From positions 22,639 to 86,638 of the forward strand of contig NZ_OCMY01000004.1 in assembly GCF_900215435.1 (NCBI RefSeq): DNA of 64,000 nucleotides. The letters run 5' to 3'. The notes under the pieces are model-generated. The model saw nothing but the letters and a program-made list of their open reading frames with translations. It searched no databases and had not been told where the DNA came from. This document shows positions 8,256 to 16,031 of this stretch, piece by piece. Numbering within the stretch: position 1 is the first letter of the stretch; every line of letters begins with the position of its first letter. Position numbers and translations under genes: made by a program. This DNA is from Candidatus Pantoea floridensis (GTDB taxonomy: Bacteria > Pseudomonadota > Gammaproteobacteria > Enterobacterales > Enterobacteriaceae).

Positions 8256-8282
8256 GTCTGAAATTCCGTGGCACTGCTAAGG

Positions 8283-8308
8283 GCAAAAAAAATCCCGCCG
8301 GAGCGGGT
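8283..8308 (-). terminator. Rho-independent terminator, leftward
   Basis: Read on the minus strand, CCCGC-tccg-GCGGG is followed by ATTTTTTTT. It would stop leftward transcripts entering from the AT-rich 8309-8563 region. Confidence 0.65.
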
Positions 8309-8563
8309 GTCATATGAGGATGACTACATCAGGGAAGTCGGTTTAATCGCTCACTCCTGAAAAGTCAGGGTACGCGCTACGATTTAGTTTAAGTTTATTT
8401 ATGATTTTAGGGAGGACTACAGAGCCGCCCACATTCAGAGTTAGCACCTATCCAACTGTATTACATAGATTAATTTAATTTAAAAAAAAGAATAGCGATC
8501 CTGAAAATTTTAGTAATCACGCTATATTTAAAGCTTAACTGATACTAAATAAGGAGTTTACCG

Positions 8564-8734
8564 ATGAATACTGACCCATTACGCGGGGGAGCCGGAAACT
8601 TTGCAGCAGACCGTGCCCGCGCGGCAGAAGCCGGAAGCAAGGGGGGCAGGGTGAGTGGCGGCAACTTCCGCAATGACCCTGATCGCGCGCGGGAAGCAGG
8701 CCGTAAGGGCGGAAAAATCAGCCGTCGCAAATAA
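8564..8734 (+). CDS. KGG-repeat small stress protein (YciG/Con-10-like)
   Basis: This 56-residue gene starts at ATG 8564 after TAAGGAG and is the only rightward gene in the leading block. The product has two tandem copies of the KGG motif pattern, GNFAADRARAAEAGSKGG then GNFRNDPDRAREAGRKGG. That arrangement is diagnostic of the small hydrophilic Con-10/YciG stress proteins. The precise function of the family is not established. A TATATT-like -10 element lies about 40 bp upstream in AT-rich DNA. The protein is short, but the double motif makes it convincing. Confidence 0.85.
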   Translation: MNTDPLRGGAGNFAADRARAAEAGSKGGRVSGGNFRNDPDRAREAGRKGGKISRRK

Positions 8735-8802
8735 CGTGGCACGTTCTGCGCTCCACCGCTGCGATAAATCCGGTCTGAAGTCTTACCCTCAGACCGGCCT
8801 CC

Positions 8803-9030
8803 TTACTCCTCCTGCAGCATGGCGGCCTCAATAGCCTGCTCCAGATGCCACCAGTTAAAGCCCTCGTTCGCATCATGATGGTCTTCGGCATACTCCATGG
8901 CCGCCGCAATCTCCTGCGGCGTCAGGGAGGGTTTAATGGCCAGAAAATCCTCTGCCAGCCAGAAGGTGCCGCAGCACAGCTCGTCATCGCCGACTGCAGC
9001 CAGCCGCATCCTGAATTCCCGTACGGTCAT
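8803..9030 (-). CDS. Small leading-region protein, unknown function
   Basis: From ATG 9030 the product has 75 residues. An ATG three codons earlier, at 9039, is equally possible, because neither has a strong ribosome-binding site. The sequence is acidic and tryptophan-bearing (FNWWHLEQAIEAAM near the end) with no membrane segment. It lies 43 bp downstream of the DUF1281 gene on the same strand, so it is probably the second gene of that unit. I do not recognise the family. Confidence 0.6.
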   Translation of the reverse strand: MTVREFRMRLAAVGDDELCCGTFWLAEDFLAIKPSLTPQEIAAAMEYAEDHHDANEGFNWWHLEQAIEAAMLQEE

Positions 9031-9072
9031 TGATCTCATTGCTATCCGGCGGGTCGCCCCGCCGCCTCCGGT

Positions 9073-10002
9073 TTAGCCGCCGTAGCTGGCCACGTTGTCG
9101 ATAATCCAGTCCGGGCCGGTCACGTCCCGGTACCCGTCATCATCCGCGTCCTCACTCCACTCGAGCGTCTCACAGCGCTCATCCAGCTGAATGCCGCCTG
9201 AGTAGGTCGCCCATCCGCAGTAGTCGCAGCCTGCTTCGGCATACCAGTGCTCAGCGGTGACGCCGTAACGTGCGGTCAGGGCGCACAGCACCTCCGGCGA
9301 GGGCGGCGACCAGGGCGTATCAAAATCCGCGTCAAAGGTGGTGTCGGCGAAGTACGACAGGTTAAGGTCGTGCCCGTGTGGCCACTTCGTGCCGCAGCGG
9401 TCCACGGTATCCGTAAATCCGTCCGGTACGCCCTCAAGCAGGCGGCCGTTATAGCCGTTGATTTCGGCATCCAGGCGCGGCGGGATCAGCTGCAGCATGT
9501 CGAACGGCAGGGATCTGAGGGGAAGCGCCTCTTCAAGGCAGAGTCCGTCCCATTTGTCAGTCAGTGCCTGCCCGCTGATTGTCCAGTGCCAGTCACCCTT
9601 CTTTTTCTCCCACAGCGCGCTGATCGCCGTCTGCTGCTCTCCGGTCAGGGACGCCCACGTCATGTGTTGCAGACCGCTGGCCAGCCACAAATCGTGCAGC
9701 CGTTCGCAGGTCTCCGGCGTCAGCTCCGCGCCGCTGCGCAGCAGTTCCAGCCACTGCGTAAACGCGTGGTTTTCCGGCGTATCGCTGCCCGCCGTCACGG
9801 TCAGTGCCGGATAAGGCGCATATTCCGTTGCGGTCGTTGGGCGCAGCAGCCCGGCGCAGCCCGCCAGAAAAAGCTGGATCCCCTCCCCCGCAGCCCGCAC
9901 GTATCCGGGCGCGCCAGCGCACCCTTCCATCAGCGTTTTCACCTTCGATACTTCCTCTTCCGGGCCTGTGACCCGCAGCCTGTTGGCACACCAGTTCGGC
10001 AT
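9073..10002 (-). CDS. DUF1281-family protein
   Basis: I place the start at ATG 10002, giving 309 residues that begin MPNWCANRLRVTG, the hallmark N terminus of DUF1281 proteins found in plasmid leading regions and some phages. The C-terminal half contains a second conserved-looking block (YGVTAEHWYAEAGCDYCGWA). The family has a ferredoxin-like fold prediction and no known activity. An upstream in-frame extension to 10053 lacks a ribosome-binding site. Leader repeat C lies immediately upstream. Confidence 0.8.
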   Translation of the reverse strand: MPNWCANRLRVTGPEEEVSKVKTLMEGCAGAPGYVRAAGEGIQLFLAGCAGLLRPTTATEYAPYPALTVTAGSDTPENHAFTQWLELLRSGAELTPETCERLHDLWLASGLQHMTWASLTGEQQTAISALWEKKKGDWHWTISGQALTDKWDGLCLEEALPLRSLPFDMLQLIPPRLDAEINGYNGRLLEGVPDGFTDTVDRCGTKWPHGHDLNLSYFADTTFDADFDTPWSPPSPEVLCALTARYGVTAEHWYAEAGCDYCGWATYSGGIQLDERCETLEWSEDADDDGYRDVTGPDWIIDNVASYGG

Positions 10003-10060
10003 GTCGACTCCTCCGTTAAGGGTTGCACGGTGCCATCTGCACCGTGCCGCCACGGAAGCC

Positions 10061-10210
10061 GGGCAAACAGCTGAGCAAACAGGGGCGACAACGGAAGCCG
10101 CACGCTCCGCCGGAGCGGACTGAATGTCCCGCGCACGGCGGGGAACGGGTGAGTATGTCGGCGCAGCTTCCCTTGTTGGCGAGGCCGCCCGGCTAAGGTG
10201 AAGGCACGGT
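10061..10210 (-). promoter_or_regulatory. Leader repeat C upstream of the DUF1281 gene
   Basis: About 150 bp, strongly similar to leader repeat B at 7740-7890 and sharing its right edge with leader repeat A. The rest of the gap 10003-10406 contains short GC-rich repeats to about 10320 and the XRE operator. No gene is visible. Confidence 0.65.
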
Positions 10211-10341
10211 GCAGTTTAAGTAGGCGAAGCCCTGCAGGAGTGTTAAAGCGATCAGCCGGCGTCAGGCGAAGCGAAGACGCCGTTAAGAAGCGGAGCAGAG
10301 CGACGTCCGACAGAATTCATTCTCAGCGGAGAGAAAACCGT

Positions 10342-10366
10342 AAAAAGTGCAATTTCTGCACTTTTT
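10342..10366. promoter_or_regulatory. Perfect 10-bp inverted repeat, probable operator of the XRE gene
   Basis: AAAAAGTGCA at 10342-10351 and TGCACTTTTT at 10357-10366 are exact inverted arms with a 5-bp spacer. They lie 40 bp upstream of the XRE gene start. This is the expected position for an autorepressor operator overlapping its promoter. Confidence 0.65.
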
Positions 10367-10406
10367 CTCGATATTATGGTTGGATCTTTCAGTAAGGAGA
10401 ATGCTC

Positions 10407-10661
10407 ATGACGGGATGGCAGCTGAGACTCTGGCGCAAGGGGATGATGTGGAGCCGTGAAAAGGCCGCTACAGAGCTGGGCGTCAGCCTTCGCACCTACA
10501 AGGACTACGAAAACGCCGAAACCGTGAAGCGGGCGGTGGCAATGGCTACCTTCACGTTGTCACTTATTAACGTCATGCCGGCACTGAAGTCCGATCAGAT
10601 AAGCAAAGATCTCTTGCTGAAGATGCTCGGGGAAATGACGGCCGACGTCTGTGGAAAATAA
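10407..10661 (+). CDS. XRE-family transcriptional regulator
   Basis: The gene starts at ATG 10407 after TAAGGAG and encodes 84 residues. The N-terminal half is a helix-turn-helix: REKAATELGVSLRTYKDYE covers the second and third helices. Upstream in-frame codons back to 10347 are rejected because they cross the operator palindrome. It lies immediately upstream of umuDC in the same orientation but has its own promoter region. It probably represses itself; other targets are unknown. Confidence 0.75.
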   Translation: MTGWQLRLWRKGMMWSREKAATELGVSLRTYKDYENAETVKRAVAMATFTLSLINVMPALKSDQISKDLLLKMLGEMTADVCGK

Positions 10662-10744
10662 AACTGGTCGCCTTTCAGGCAGATGAGACTCTAAGCGACG
10701 TGCATTCGACAAAGGATACTTGCCAGAAAAATCCGCCTCAATAA

Positions 10745-10764
10745 TACTGTATATAAAAACAGTA
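10745..10764 (+). promoter_or_regulatory. LexA box of the umuDC operon
   Basis: The 20-bp sequence TACTGTATATAAAAACAGTA is a perfect CTGT-N8-ACAG site and matches, as far as I recall, the LexA box of the Escherichia coli umuDC operon. It lies 21 bp upstream of the first start codon of the operon. The operon should therefore be induced by DNA damage. Confidence 0.95.
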
Positions 10765-10785
10765 CTAGTTTAAGGAGGATTTTTT

Positions 10786-10848
10786 ATGCGTGACGTACAG
10801 ACAGCACTCGACTTATGGCCAAACCATCTGCAGGGGACTGCACAATGA
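10786..10848 (+). CDS. 20-residue leader peptide overlapping umuD start
   Basis: An ATG at 10786 follows a strong AAGGAGG ribosome-binding sequence and opens a 20-codon frame (MRDVQTALDLWPNHLQGTAQ). Its TGA overlaps the umuD ATG as ATGA. umuD itself has no good ribosome-binding site, so its translation may depend on ribosomes finishing this peptide. Whether the peptide has a role of its own is unknown. It may instead be a relic of a longer N-terminal gene. Confidence 0.55.
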   Translation: MRDVQTALDLWPNHLQGTAQ

Positions 10849-11294
10849 AACCGGCTATCTGTTCTCCGGACCTGACTCTGCTCTGGCCCCCCCTCTTTAC
10901 ACCTCGCATACGCGTGCCGCTTTATGCTGAGCCCTGCGCGGCTGGCTTCCCCTCCCCCGCACAGGATTATGTCGAAAAAGAGCTCGACCTGAACGAGCTG
11001 TGCATCCGCCGGCGCGCATCGACGTTTTTCGTACGCGCCAGCGGCAGCAGCATGCAGGATCTCGGCCTGTTTGATGGCGACGTCATGGTGGTAGACCGTG
11101 CAGAAGAGGCCGCGCACCACGACATCGTCATTGCAGAGGTGGATGGCGAGTTCACCGTCAAGCGCCTGCAGCTGCAACCGCGCCTGGCACTACTGCCCAT
11201 GAATCCGGCCTACCCCGTCATTTATCCGGAAGAACTCCAGCTGCTTGGCGTAGTCACCTGGTTTTTTAACAGCACGCGTGCGCGCCGGAGGTAG
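10845..11294 (+). CDS. umuD: UmuD-like protein of DNA polymerase V (MucA/ImpA/RumA type)
   Basis: The 149-residue product has the self-cleavage site CAAGFPSPAQ near residues 29-38, with cleavage expected between Ala and Gly. The catalytic serine is in SGSSMQ and the catalytic lysine in VKRLQL. RecA-stimulated cleavage yields the form that joins UmuC as Pol V. The start codon overlaps the leader peptide stop, and the umuC ATG follows the umuD stop by 2 bp. An N-terminal extension of about 25 residues (CSPDLTLLWPPLF) differs from typical UmuD proteins. Confidence 0.9.
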   Translation: MKPAICSPDLTLLWPPLFTPRIRVPLYAEPCAAGFPSPAQDYVEKELDLNELCIRRRASTFFVRASGSSMQDLGLFDGDVMVVDRAEEAAHHDIVIAEVDGEFTVKRLQLQPRLALLPMNPAYPVIYPEELQLLGVVTWFFNSTRARRR

Positions 11295-11296
11295 CT

Positions 11297-12577
11297 ATGC
11301 CTATGTTCGGTCTGGCCGATGTGAACTCGTTTTATGCGAGCTGTGAGGCGCTCTTCCGCCCTGATCTTCGCGGAAAACCGGTAGTGGTGCTCAGCAACAA
11401 TGATGGTTGCGTCATCGCGCGCAGCGCCGGCGCCAAAAAGCTCGGCATAAAAATGGGCGCGCCGTGGTTCCAGATAAAAACCCAGGACTATCCAGAACGC
11501 GTACATGTGTTCAGTTCGAATTATGCGCTGTACCACAGCATGTCGCAACGTGTAATGACGGCACTGGAAGAAATGACCCCTCGCGTAGAACAGTACTCAA
11601 TTGATGAAATGTTCCTTGATTTAACCGGCATCGATGGCTGCGAAGACTTTGAGCACTTTGGCCGGCGCCTGCGCACGCACGTGCTTAACACAACAGGTCT
11701 GACCGTAGGAGTAGGCATGGGTCCGACTAAAACCCTTGCAAAATCAGCGCAATGGGCGAGTAAAGAATGGAAGCAGTTCCGCGGCGTATTTGCACTGACG
11801 CCTGGCAATCCTAAACGTACTGAAACCCTTCTGGGCAATCAGCCGGTAGAGGAAATCTGGGGTGTGGGACGTCGCATCGGCAAGCGCCTTAATCTGATGG
11901 GAATCGAAAACGCCTTGCAGCTGGCGCGTGCGCACCCTGCCCTGATCCGCAAAAATTTCAGTGTTGTTCTCGAGCGAACCGTGCGCGAGCTCAACGGAGA
12001 ATCGTGCATTCCGCTCGAGGAGCTGCCCCCGGCGAAGCAGCAAATCGTTTCCAGCCGCTCTTTTGGCGAACGCATCACTACAAAGGTGGCCATGCAGGAG
12101 GCACTCTGCCAGTACGCCGCTCGGGCAGCTGAAAAGCTCAGGAAAGAGCGTCAGTACTGTCGGCACGTTGGAGTATTTATACGAACCTCTCCACACGCTA
12201 AGGATGAAGTGTTCTATGGAAACAGCGCCGGCGAGAAGCTGGCCCTGCCAACACAGGATACGCGAGACATCATTGAGGTGGCCATGCGATCGCTGGACCG
12301 CATCTGGCTGGAAGAGCGCCGTTATATGACCGCCGGCATCATGCTCGATGACTTCACCCCGAACGGCGTCAGTCAGCTGAATCTCTTTGATCACACGCAA
12401 CCCCGGGCAAATAGCGCGCAGCTGATGAAGGTGCTGGATGGCATAAACCAGTCAGGGCTGGGTAACCTGTGGTTTGCGCGTCAGGGTGTCAACAACGAAT
12501 GGAAAATGAAACGAGAGTTGCTCTCTCCTGCCTGGACAACAAACTGGAAAGATATCCCTGTGGCGTTTATTAAATAA
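11297..12577 (+). CDS. umuC: UmuC-like Y-family DNA polymerase (MucB/ImpB/RulB type)
   Basis: The 426-residue length is normal for UmuC. The N terminus has the Y-family catalytic motifs: LADVNSFYASCE with Asp and Glu metal ligands, NNDGCVIARS, and YSIDEMFLDL carrying the second acidic pair. The helix-hairpin-helix region WGVGRRIGKRL follows, and a little-finger domain ends with the beta-clamp-like motif QLNLF near residue 355. With UmuD it performs error-prone translesion synthesis. Its 3' end borders the repeat-separated small-gene array, and a diverged copy of codons for residues 356-401 recurs at 16938-17070. Confidence 0.95.
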   Translation: MPMFGLADVNSFYASCEALFRPDLRGKPVVVLSNNDGCVIARSAGAKKLGIKMGAPWFQIKTQDYPERVHVFSSNYALYHSMSQRVMTALEEMTPRVEQYSIDEMFLDLTGIDGCEDFEHFGRRLRTHVLNTTGLTVGVGMGPTKTLAKSAQWASKEWKQFRGVFALTPGNPKRTETLLGNQPVEEIWGVGRRIGKRLNLMGIENALQLARAHPALIRKNFSVVLERTVRELNGESCIPLEELPPAKQQIVSSRSFGERITTKVAMQEALCQYAARAAEKLRKERQYCRHVGVFIRTSPHAKDEVFYGNSAGEKLALPTQDTRDIIEVAMRSLDRIWLEERRYMTAGIMLDDFTPNGVSQLNLFDHTQPRANSAQLMKVLDGINQSGLGNLWFARQGVNNEWKMKRELLSPAWTTNWKDIPVAFIK

Positions 12578-12645
12578 GGCTTTAGGGCTGGGTAAAATAA
12601 GAAGATTGATTTGAGAAGCGCTGCCAGATCGAAGCAGCGCATCAG

Positions 12646-12849
12646 CTACTGATACTTTGGCCGGATCATTGTACTTTTTTCACAGTAGACCACGCTGTTT
12701 GCTGGCACATCTTTAGTCTCGTAGGCCATAGCTCCTATCGTCACATTATCACCAATAGTGATGTCACAAGTGAAATACTGAGCGTTCAGGTTATTCTGTC
12801 CAACGACGAAATGGTACAACAGCCCCGACCCGAGAATCTTTAGTTTCAT
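12646..12849 (-). pseudogene. 3' remnant of a hexapeptide-repeat acyltransferase gene
   Basis: The last 40 codons read ITIGDNVTIGAMAYETKDVP and so on, the ending of a left-handed beta-helix (hexapeptide) acyltransferase coil. The upstream part of the frame passes through the first 26-bp repeat (12782-12802) and is not family-like. The gene therefore appears to be cut at the repeat, leaving only its 3' end as cassette content. Whether the 67-codon frame is translated is uncertain. Confidence 0.45.
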
Positions 12850-13030
12850 TTGGTACTAATTGCATTGGAATTCAGTGCCTTATCAAGCCATACTAGACAA
12901 TCTGGTTATTCTGTCCAGTGCTGGTTTATCCAGAGTGATTCCACTTGAGCGGCTTTTATTAAGCCAGCCTTCCTCTTATTCTCCTCAACTGGTCAGGCCA
13001 TATCAGGATCATAGAATGCAGACGAAAAAA

Positions 13031-13056
13031 AACCGCCTGTAGGATGGGCGGTTTCT
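13031..13056. terminator. Bidirectional Rho-independent terminator
   Basis: ACCGCC and GGCGGT form a stem around a short loop. A-rich sequence precedes it and TTTCTTTCT follows, so it can work in both directions. The surrounding 12850-13546 interval holds a 26-bp repeat at 12893, this terminator, and two copies of a 16-bp direct repeat at 13096 and 13462, but no convincing gene. Confidence 0.65.
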
Positions 13057-13347
13057 TTCTCTTGGCCTGTTAGGAGCAGGCTAGAAGTAACTAAAACATG
13101 TTCAATCGACAAAGCAATTGTAGTACCTGCATACTTCTGTGTCCACTTCAATATTGCATGTCCGTCCCTGACTACTCACTATTTACATAAGTACAATTTA
13201 TTAAAATCTGCTGACAGTTATACATACTTTGAGATATGATCTTAGCGTCGTTGTCTTGTCGGAATGTTGCGGTTTCGGTGTAAGGGTAAGGTTGAACAGT
13301 TACTTGTAGTAAGTATTTGTCGTCCAATTCTTATACCTACAATGCGC

Positions 13348-13378
13348 CTTATTACAGTTGTCCAAGTAATGTAATAAG
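13348..13378. repeat. 9-bp perfect hairpin between two 16-bp direct repeats
   Basis: CTTATTACA (13348-13356) and TGTAATAAG (13370-13378) are perfect inverted arms with a 13-bp loop. The hairpin lies between the two copies of ACATGTTCAATCGACA at 13096-13111 and 13462-13477. No gene is evident here. Confidence 0.5.
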
Positions 13379-13546
13379 ACGTTTTAACCGTATGGTTAGC
13401 AGTCGGAGCGTAGGAACTCCAGTTGGGCTTGCTGCTGATCTGTATCCACACCGCTACTGAGACATGTTCAATCGACATTGCTTGTCGCGGCAAAGCGGGG
13501 ACTCAACTCAGGCGGAGCCAGGTAGCCCTTTTTAAGGGACGCGACT

Positions 13547-13693
13547 ATGAAAAAGATAACGAAATGCATTGCCGGTTTCGCTCTAATTCTAAGCTCACTA
13601 GGTTTTACGCCGACCGATGATTCCAAGTCAACCAGCACAAACTGGTTTTCCGGGAACACCATCGTAATCGTCGTAGGCCAAAAGGCAAAGTAA
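13547..13693 (+). CDS. Small secreted or membrane-anchored protein in the cassette array
   Basis: ATG 13547 follows AAGGGACG and opens a 48-codon gene. The N terminus has two lysines and then a hydrophobic stretch (CIAGFALILSSLGF) that looks like a signal peptide or single membrane anchor. The C-terminal half is polar and then valine-rich. A strong terminator follows at 13723. I do not recognise a family. The ribosome-binding site, signal-like start and terminator together make expression plausible. Confidence 0.5.
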   Translation: MKKITKCIAGFALILSSLGFTPTDDSKSTSTNWFSGNTIVIVVGQKAK

Positions 13694-13722
13694 CCATAAA
13701 AAAACCTTCTAGGTGAATTTTT

Positions 13723-13750
13723 CGCGGTCGTAAGGCCGCGTTTTTATTTT
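13723..13750 (+). terminator. Rho-independent terminator
   Basis: CGCGG and CCGCG pair around TCGTAAGG, followed by TTTTTATTTT. It ends the transcript of the small gene at 13547-13693. Confidence 0.75.
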
Positions 13751-13942
13751 AATTTTTGTTCATTCTCTTTTTGCTGCAAGTGATATTTCCCCCTGCCGTT
13801 TCAAACCAGTACCAGCCCTTGATGATCACCTCCGCCAGTAATCTGCCTCGTCTATCTGGACGTGCAGGTAATTCCGTCCAGTTCTGCTGGTAGGTGGAGA
13901 TCTGGCCTACTATTAACATTTTTTAATAAGAGGAATCTGCGC

Positions 13943-14122
13943 ATGAAAAGAGATACAGCTATTGAATTCGGTCTTCAGAAAATTAAGAACGCTATAAATC
14001 AAGCCAACCAATCAGGTACGCATAACGTAAGCGTCAAGCTACCAGAGCAGGAATACAAAGCAGTTATGCAAGACATTTGTACTGAACTTGCTAAACCAGA
14101 TAATCACAAAATGGACGAGTAA
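13943..14122 (+). CDS. Small cytosolic protein of the cassette array, unknown function
   Basis: The 59-residue product starts at ATG 13943 after AAGAGGAA. It is a hydrophilic helical protein (IEFGLQKIKNAINQANQSG) with no membrane segment or recognisable motif. It lies between the 26-bp repeats at 13856 and 14161 and reads rightward, the same direction as umuC. It could be transcribed from upstream as well as from its own promoter. No family was recognised. Confidence 0.55.
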   Translation: MKRDTAIEFGLQKIKNAINQANQSGTHNVSVKLPEQEYKAVMQDICTELAKPDNHKMDE

Positions 14123-14195
14123 GCGGCCTTTTTACGCCTTTCGTGTAATTCCCCACGCCTTATGGACAGTCCGGTAATTCTGAATACAAGGTATA

Positions 14196-14696
14196 TCATA
14201 TGATTCTGTCAAAGATTCCGGCGTTGAATCCGCTATTAATCAAAATATTCGCATCACTATCTGACAGCTCTTCAAAGACTTTATAAACAACACCAGATTT
14301 TTCAAGAAAAGTACGAGACCCAATCAAGTAGTCATGTTTCCCGTCAAAGGCGTAGTTGAATAAGGATTGCAACTCTAATGGTATTTTTGAAGAATATATG
14401 GTCCAGAATATAGATGCATCAAAAATATAATTATCCACTTCAACCCATGCGTGTCCATCCCAGAGGCCAGAAAAATCGGATCCACCGGAAAAAACGGGTT
14501 TGATAGGTTTGTGTGCAAAGACAAGTTTGTCATATAAAGTTAGACTTCCAGTAACGAACCTAGGTTTTAGATCAAAGTGATCATGTATTTGAGCAAATAA
14601 TAGCGCCCCCATATACAGGCATACACCTTCCTTTTTATTAGTTATAGCCAGCACTTCTTTCATTATTTCATTAATTTGTTGGATTTGTTCTCTCAT
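14196..14696 (-). CDS. Transglutaminase-like cysteine-protease-fold protein
   Basis: ATG 14696 lies just after GGGGAGGTGTAT, so I prefer it to the upstream GTG at 14702. The 166-residue product has a Cys-His-Asp triad arranged as in bacterial transglutaminase-like proteins: Cys26 in KEGVCLYMGALLF, His82 in GHAWVEVD, and Asp93 in YIFDAS. Families with this fold act as peptidases, amidases or peptide-maturation enzymes. Substrate and role are unknown. The gene lies between the repeats at 14161 and 14888 and points left, opposite to umuC. Confidence 0.65.
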   Translation of the reverse strand: MREQIQQINEIMKEVLAITNKKEGVCLYMGALLFAQIHDHFDLKPRFVTGSLTLYDKLVFAHKPIKPVFSGGSDFSGLWDGHAWVEVDNYIFDASIFWTIYSSKIPLELQSLFNYAFDGKHDYLIGSRTFLEKSGVVYKVFEELSDSDANILINSGFNAGIFDRII

Positions 14697-14895
14697 ATAC
14701 ACCTCCCCAATATGACAGCGTTATGTCTGTGTCGGTTGCACCGATAAAGTTAGACATCATCATAATTCCCGCCCCGATTTGAAGCACAGCACTTTGTGTC
14801 CATTGCTGGCATAACTTGCCATCGATGCGGCGGTGCGGTCGCAGAACTGCTGGCATACCATCGCCGCTACGTAAACTCCGCACTAGCCTGGACGT

Positions 14896-15432
14896 TCAGG
14901 TGTTTCTGTCTACGTTTGTACCCTGCCTACGCCAGATCGACCACCACGCATGGGGTTTACCCTGAAGTGCTGCTTTATCCTGAAGCAATTCAGCACTCAC
15001 TACCCCCTGAAGCAGTGAAACGGAGTCTCTCGCGGCATCACGACAGGAATCGATTACTTCTATTTCATTGGGTTTCCTGAGAAGAATAAATTGCGATACC
15101 TTTTCCTGTGTGGCAAACGCGTAGCCTCGCAATTCTGACGAAGAGGTAAGACTCACAATATTATGCAACCGCATATAATTGATGTAGTCCTCGCCACCCG
15201 GATCACATGATTCAAAAAGATATTTCTGCATTAGCGTTTGCGATGAAGAAAGAAAATCGATATAGCGGTCTGTTTTTTTATCTATATCCCGCAGTCGTTG
15301 AGCTACTTCTTCTTTCCATATTTCTTGGCGGTGTGTTAGTTTCAGCGTAACCCAGCCGCCAACAATGGTGATTAACGCACCCAGCCCAATTTTTACGGCA
15401 CTGTCAGCTACATCCACCCACTCAACCGCCAT
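14896..15432 (-). CDS. Membrane-anchored coiled-coil protein, unknown function
   Basis: The 178-residue product begins with a short polar segment and then one hydrophobic helix at about residues 14-32 (IGLGALITIVGGWVTLKL). A charged helical region follows (RQEIWKEEVAQRLRDIDKK) that suggests a cytoplasmic coiled coil. The ATG at 15432 follows GAAGGGTT. The last codons run into the 26-bp repeat at 14888, so its C terminus may have been set by recombination there. It occupies one repeat-bounded interval alone. No family recognised. Confidence 0.6.
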   Translation of the reverse strand: MAVEWVDVADSAVKIGLGALITIVGGWVTLKLTHRQEIWKEEVAQRLRDIDKKTDRYIDFLSSSQTLMQKYLFESCDPGGEDYINYMRLHNIVSLTSSSELRGYAFATQEKVSQFILLRKPNEIEVIDSCRDAARDSVSLLQGVVSAELLQDKAALQGKPHAWWSIWRRQGTNVDRNT

Positions 15433-15526
15433 TTGCTAACCCTTCTATTTCAATGATGACCTTGGCTGTCAGTATAAATCCCCGGCGGATTTGACAGGCA
15501 GGTTTTTCTGTCCAGTTCCACTGGCC

Positions 15527-15754
15527 GTGTCGGATCTAGCCTGGTTGAATGGTTTGACCGTGGAGTCATGGAATAATAATGTCGCTGTAAGACTTTTTGC
15601 ATCAGTATGGACGTATTCATTCGGGGGCAGCGATGCGATCAGGGCTGGGATGGCTTTTGTTCTTGCCACCATTTGTTTTGCCCTTACAGTCCTTTGCCGT
15701 AAAGGTTTCCTTTATTGCCAGTTCAAACTGAAGCAGCACCAGATACCGAACTAA
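15527..15754 (+). CDS. Small putative membrane protein in the cassette array
   Basis: The frame stays open from inside the repeat at 15490. I place the start at GTG 15527, giving 75 residues, but no strong ribosome-binding site supports it. A hydrophobic stretch AFVLATICFALTVL near residues 45-60 suggests one membrane helix, followed by a basic tail. The stop codon lies inside a perfect 13-bp hairpin. Coding potential is uncertain. Confidence 0.35.
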   Translation: MSDLAWLNGLTVESWNNNVAVRLFASVWTYSFGGSDAIRAGMAFVLATICFALTVLCRKGFLYCQFKLKQHQIPN

Positions 15755-15777
15755 GGCCGCGCCAGCGGCCTTAGTTC
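15748..15777. repeat. Perfect 13-bp hairpin, terminator-like
   Basis: GAACTAAGGCCGC and its exact reverse complement flank a 4-bp loop. It overlaps the preceding stop codon. There is no good U-tract, so it may be a weak terminator or a structural element of the array. The rest of the 15755-16031 interval contains the repeats at 15804 and 15957 and no gene. Confidence 0.6.
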
Positions 15778-16031
15778 TGCCCCTCGCTTAATTCCCCGGC
15801 CAACTGGACGTACAGGTTATTCTGTCCATTACCGGCATCCGGTCGGCTACAGCTGCGGGGGTAAGCATCTGTTTTGCTGCCACAACCGGCGAGCTCCAGC
15901 TGGCGCCGGGCGCTTGACTGCTGTCAGACCGTCAGTTCCTTTAATCTCTATCCCACCTGTATTCCGTCCAGTTCTGCTGGCGATGAGTGAACCATCCTGG
16001 TAATATCAAAGTACTACTATAAGCGGAGCCA

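Noticed and set aside
8116..8313. Leftward 65-codon frame
   Set aside because: It runs through both terminators at 8231-8308 and has no ribosome-binding site.
13242..13493. Leftward 83-codon frame in the array
   Set aside because: No ribosome-binding site, odd composition, and it crosses the 16-bp direct repeat at 13462.
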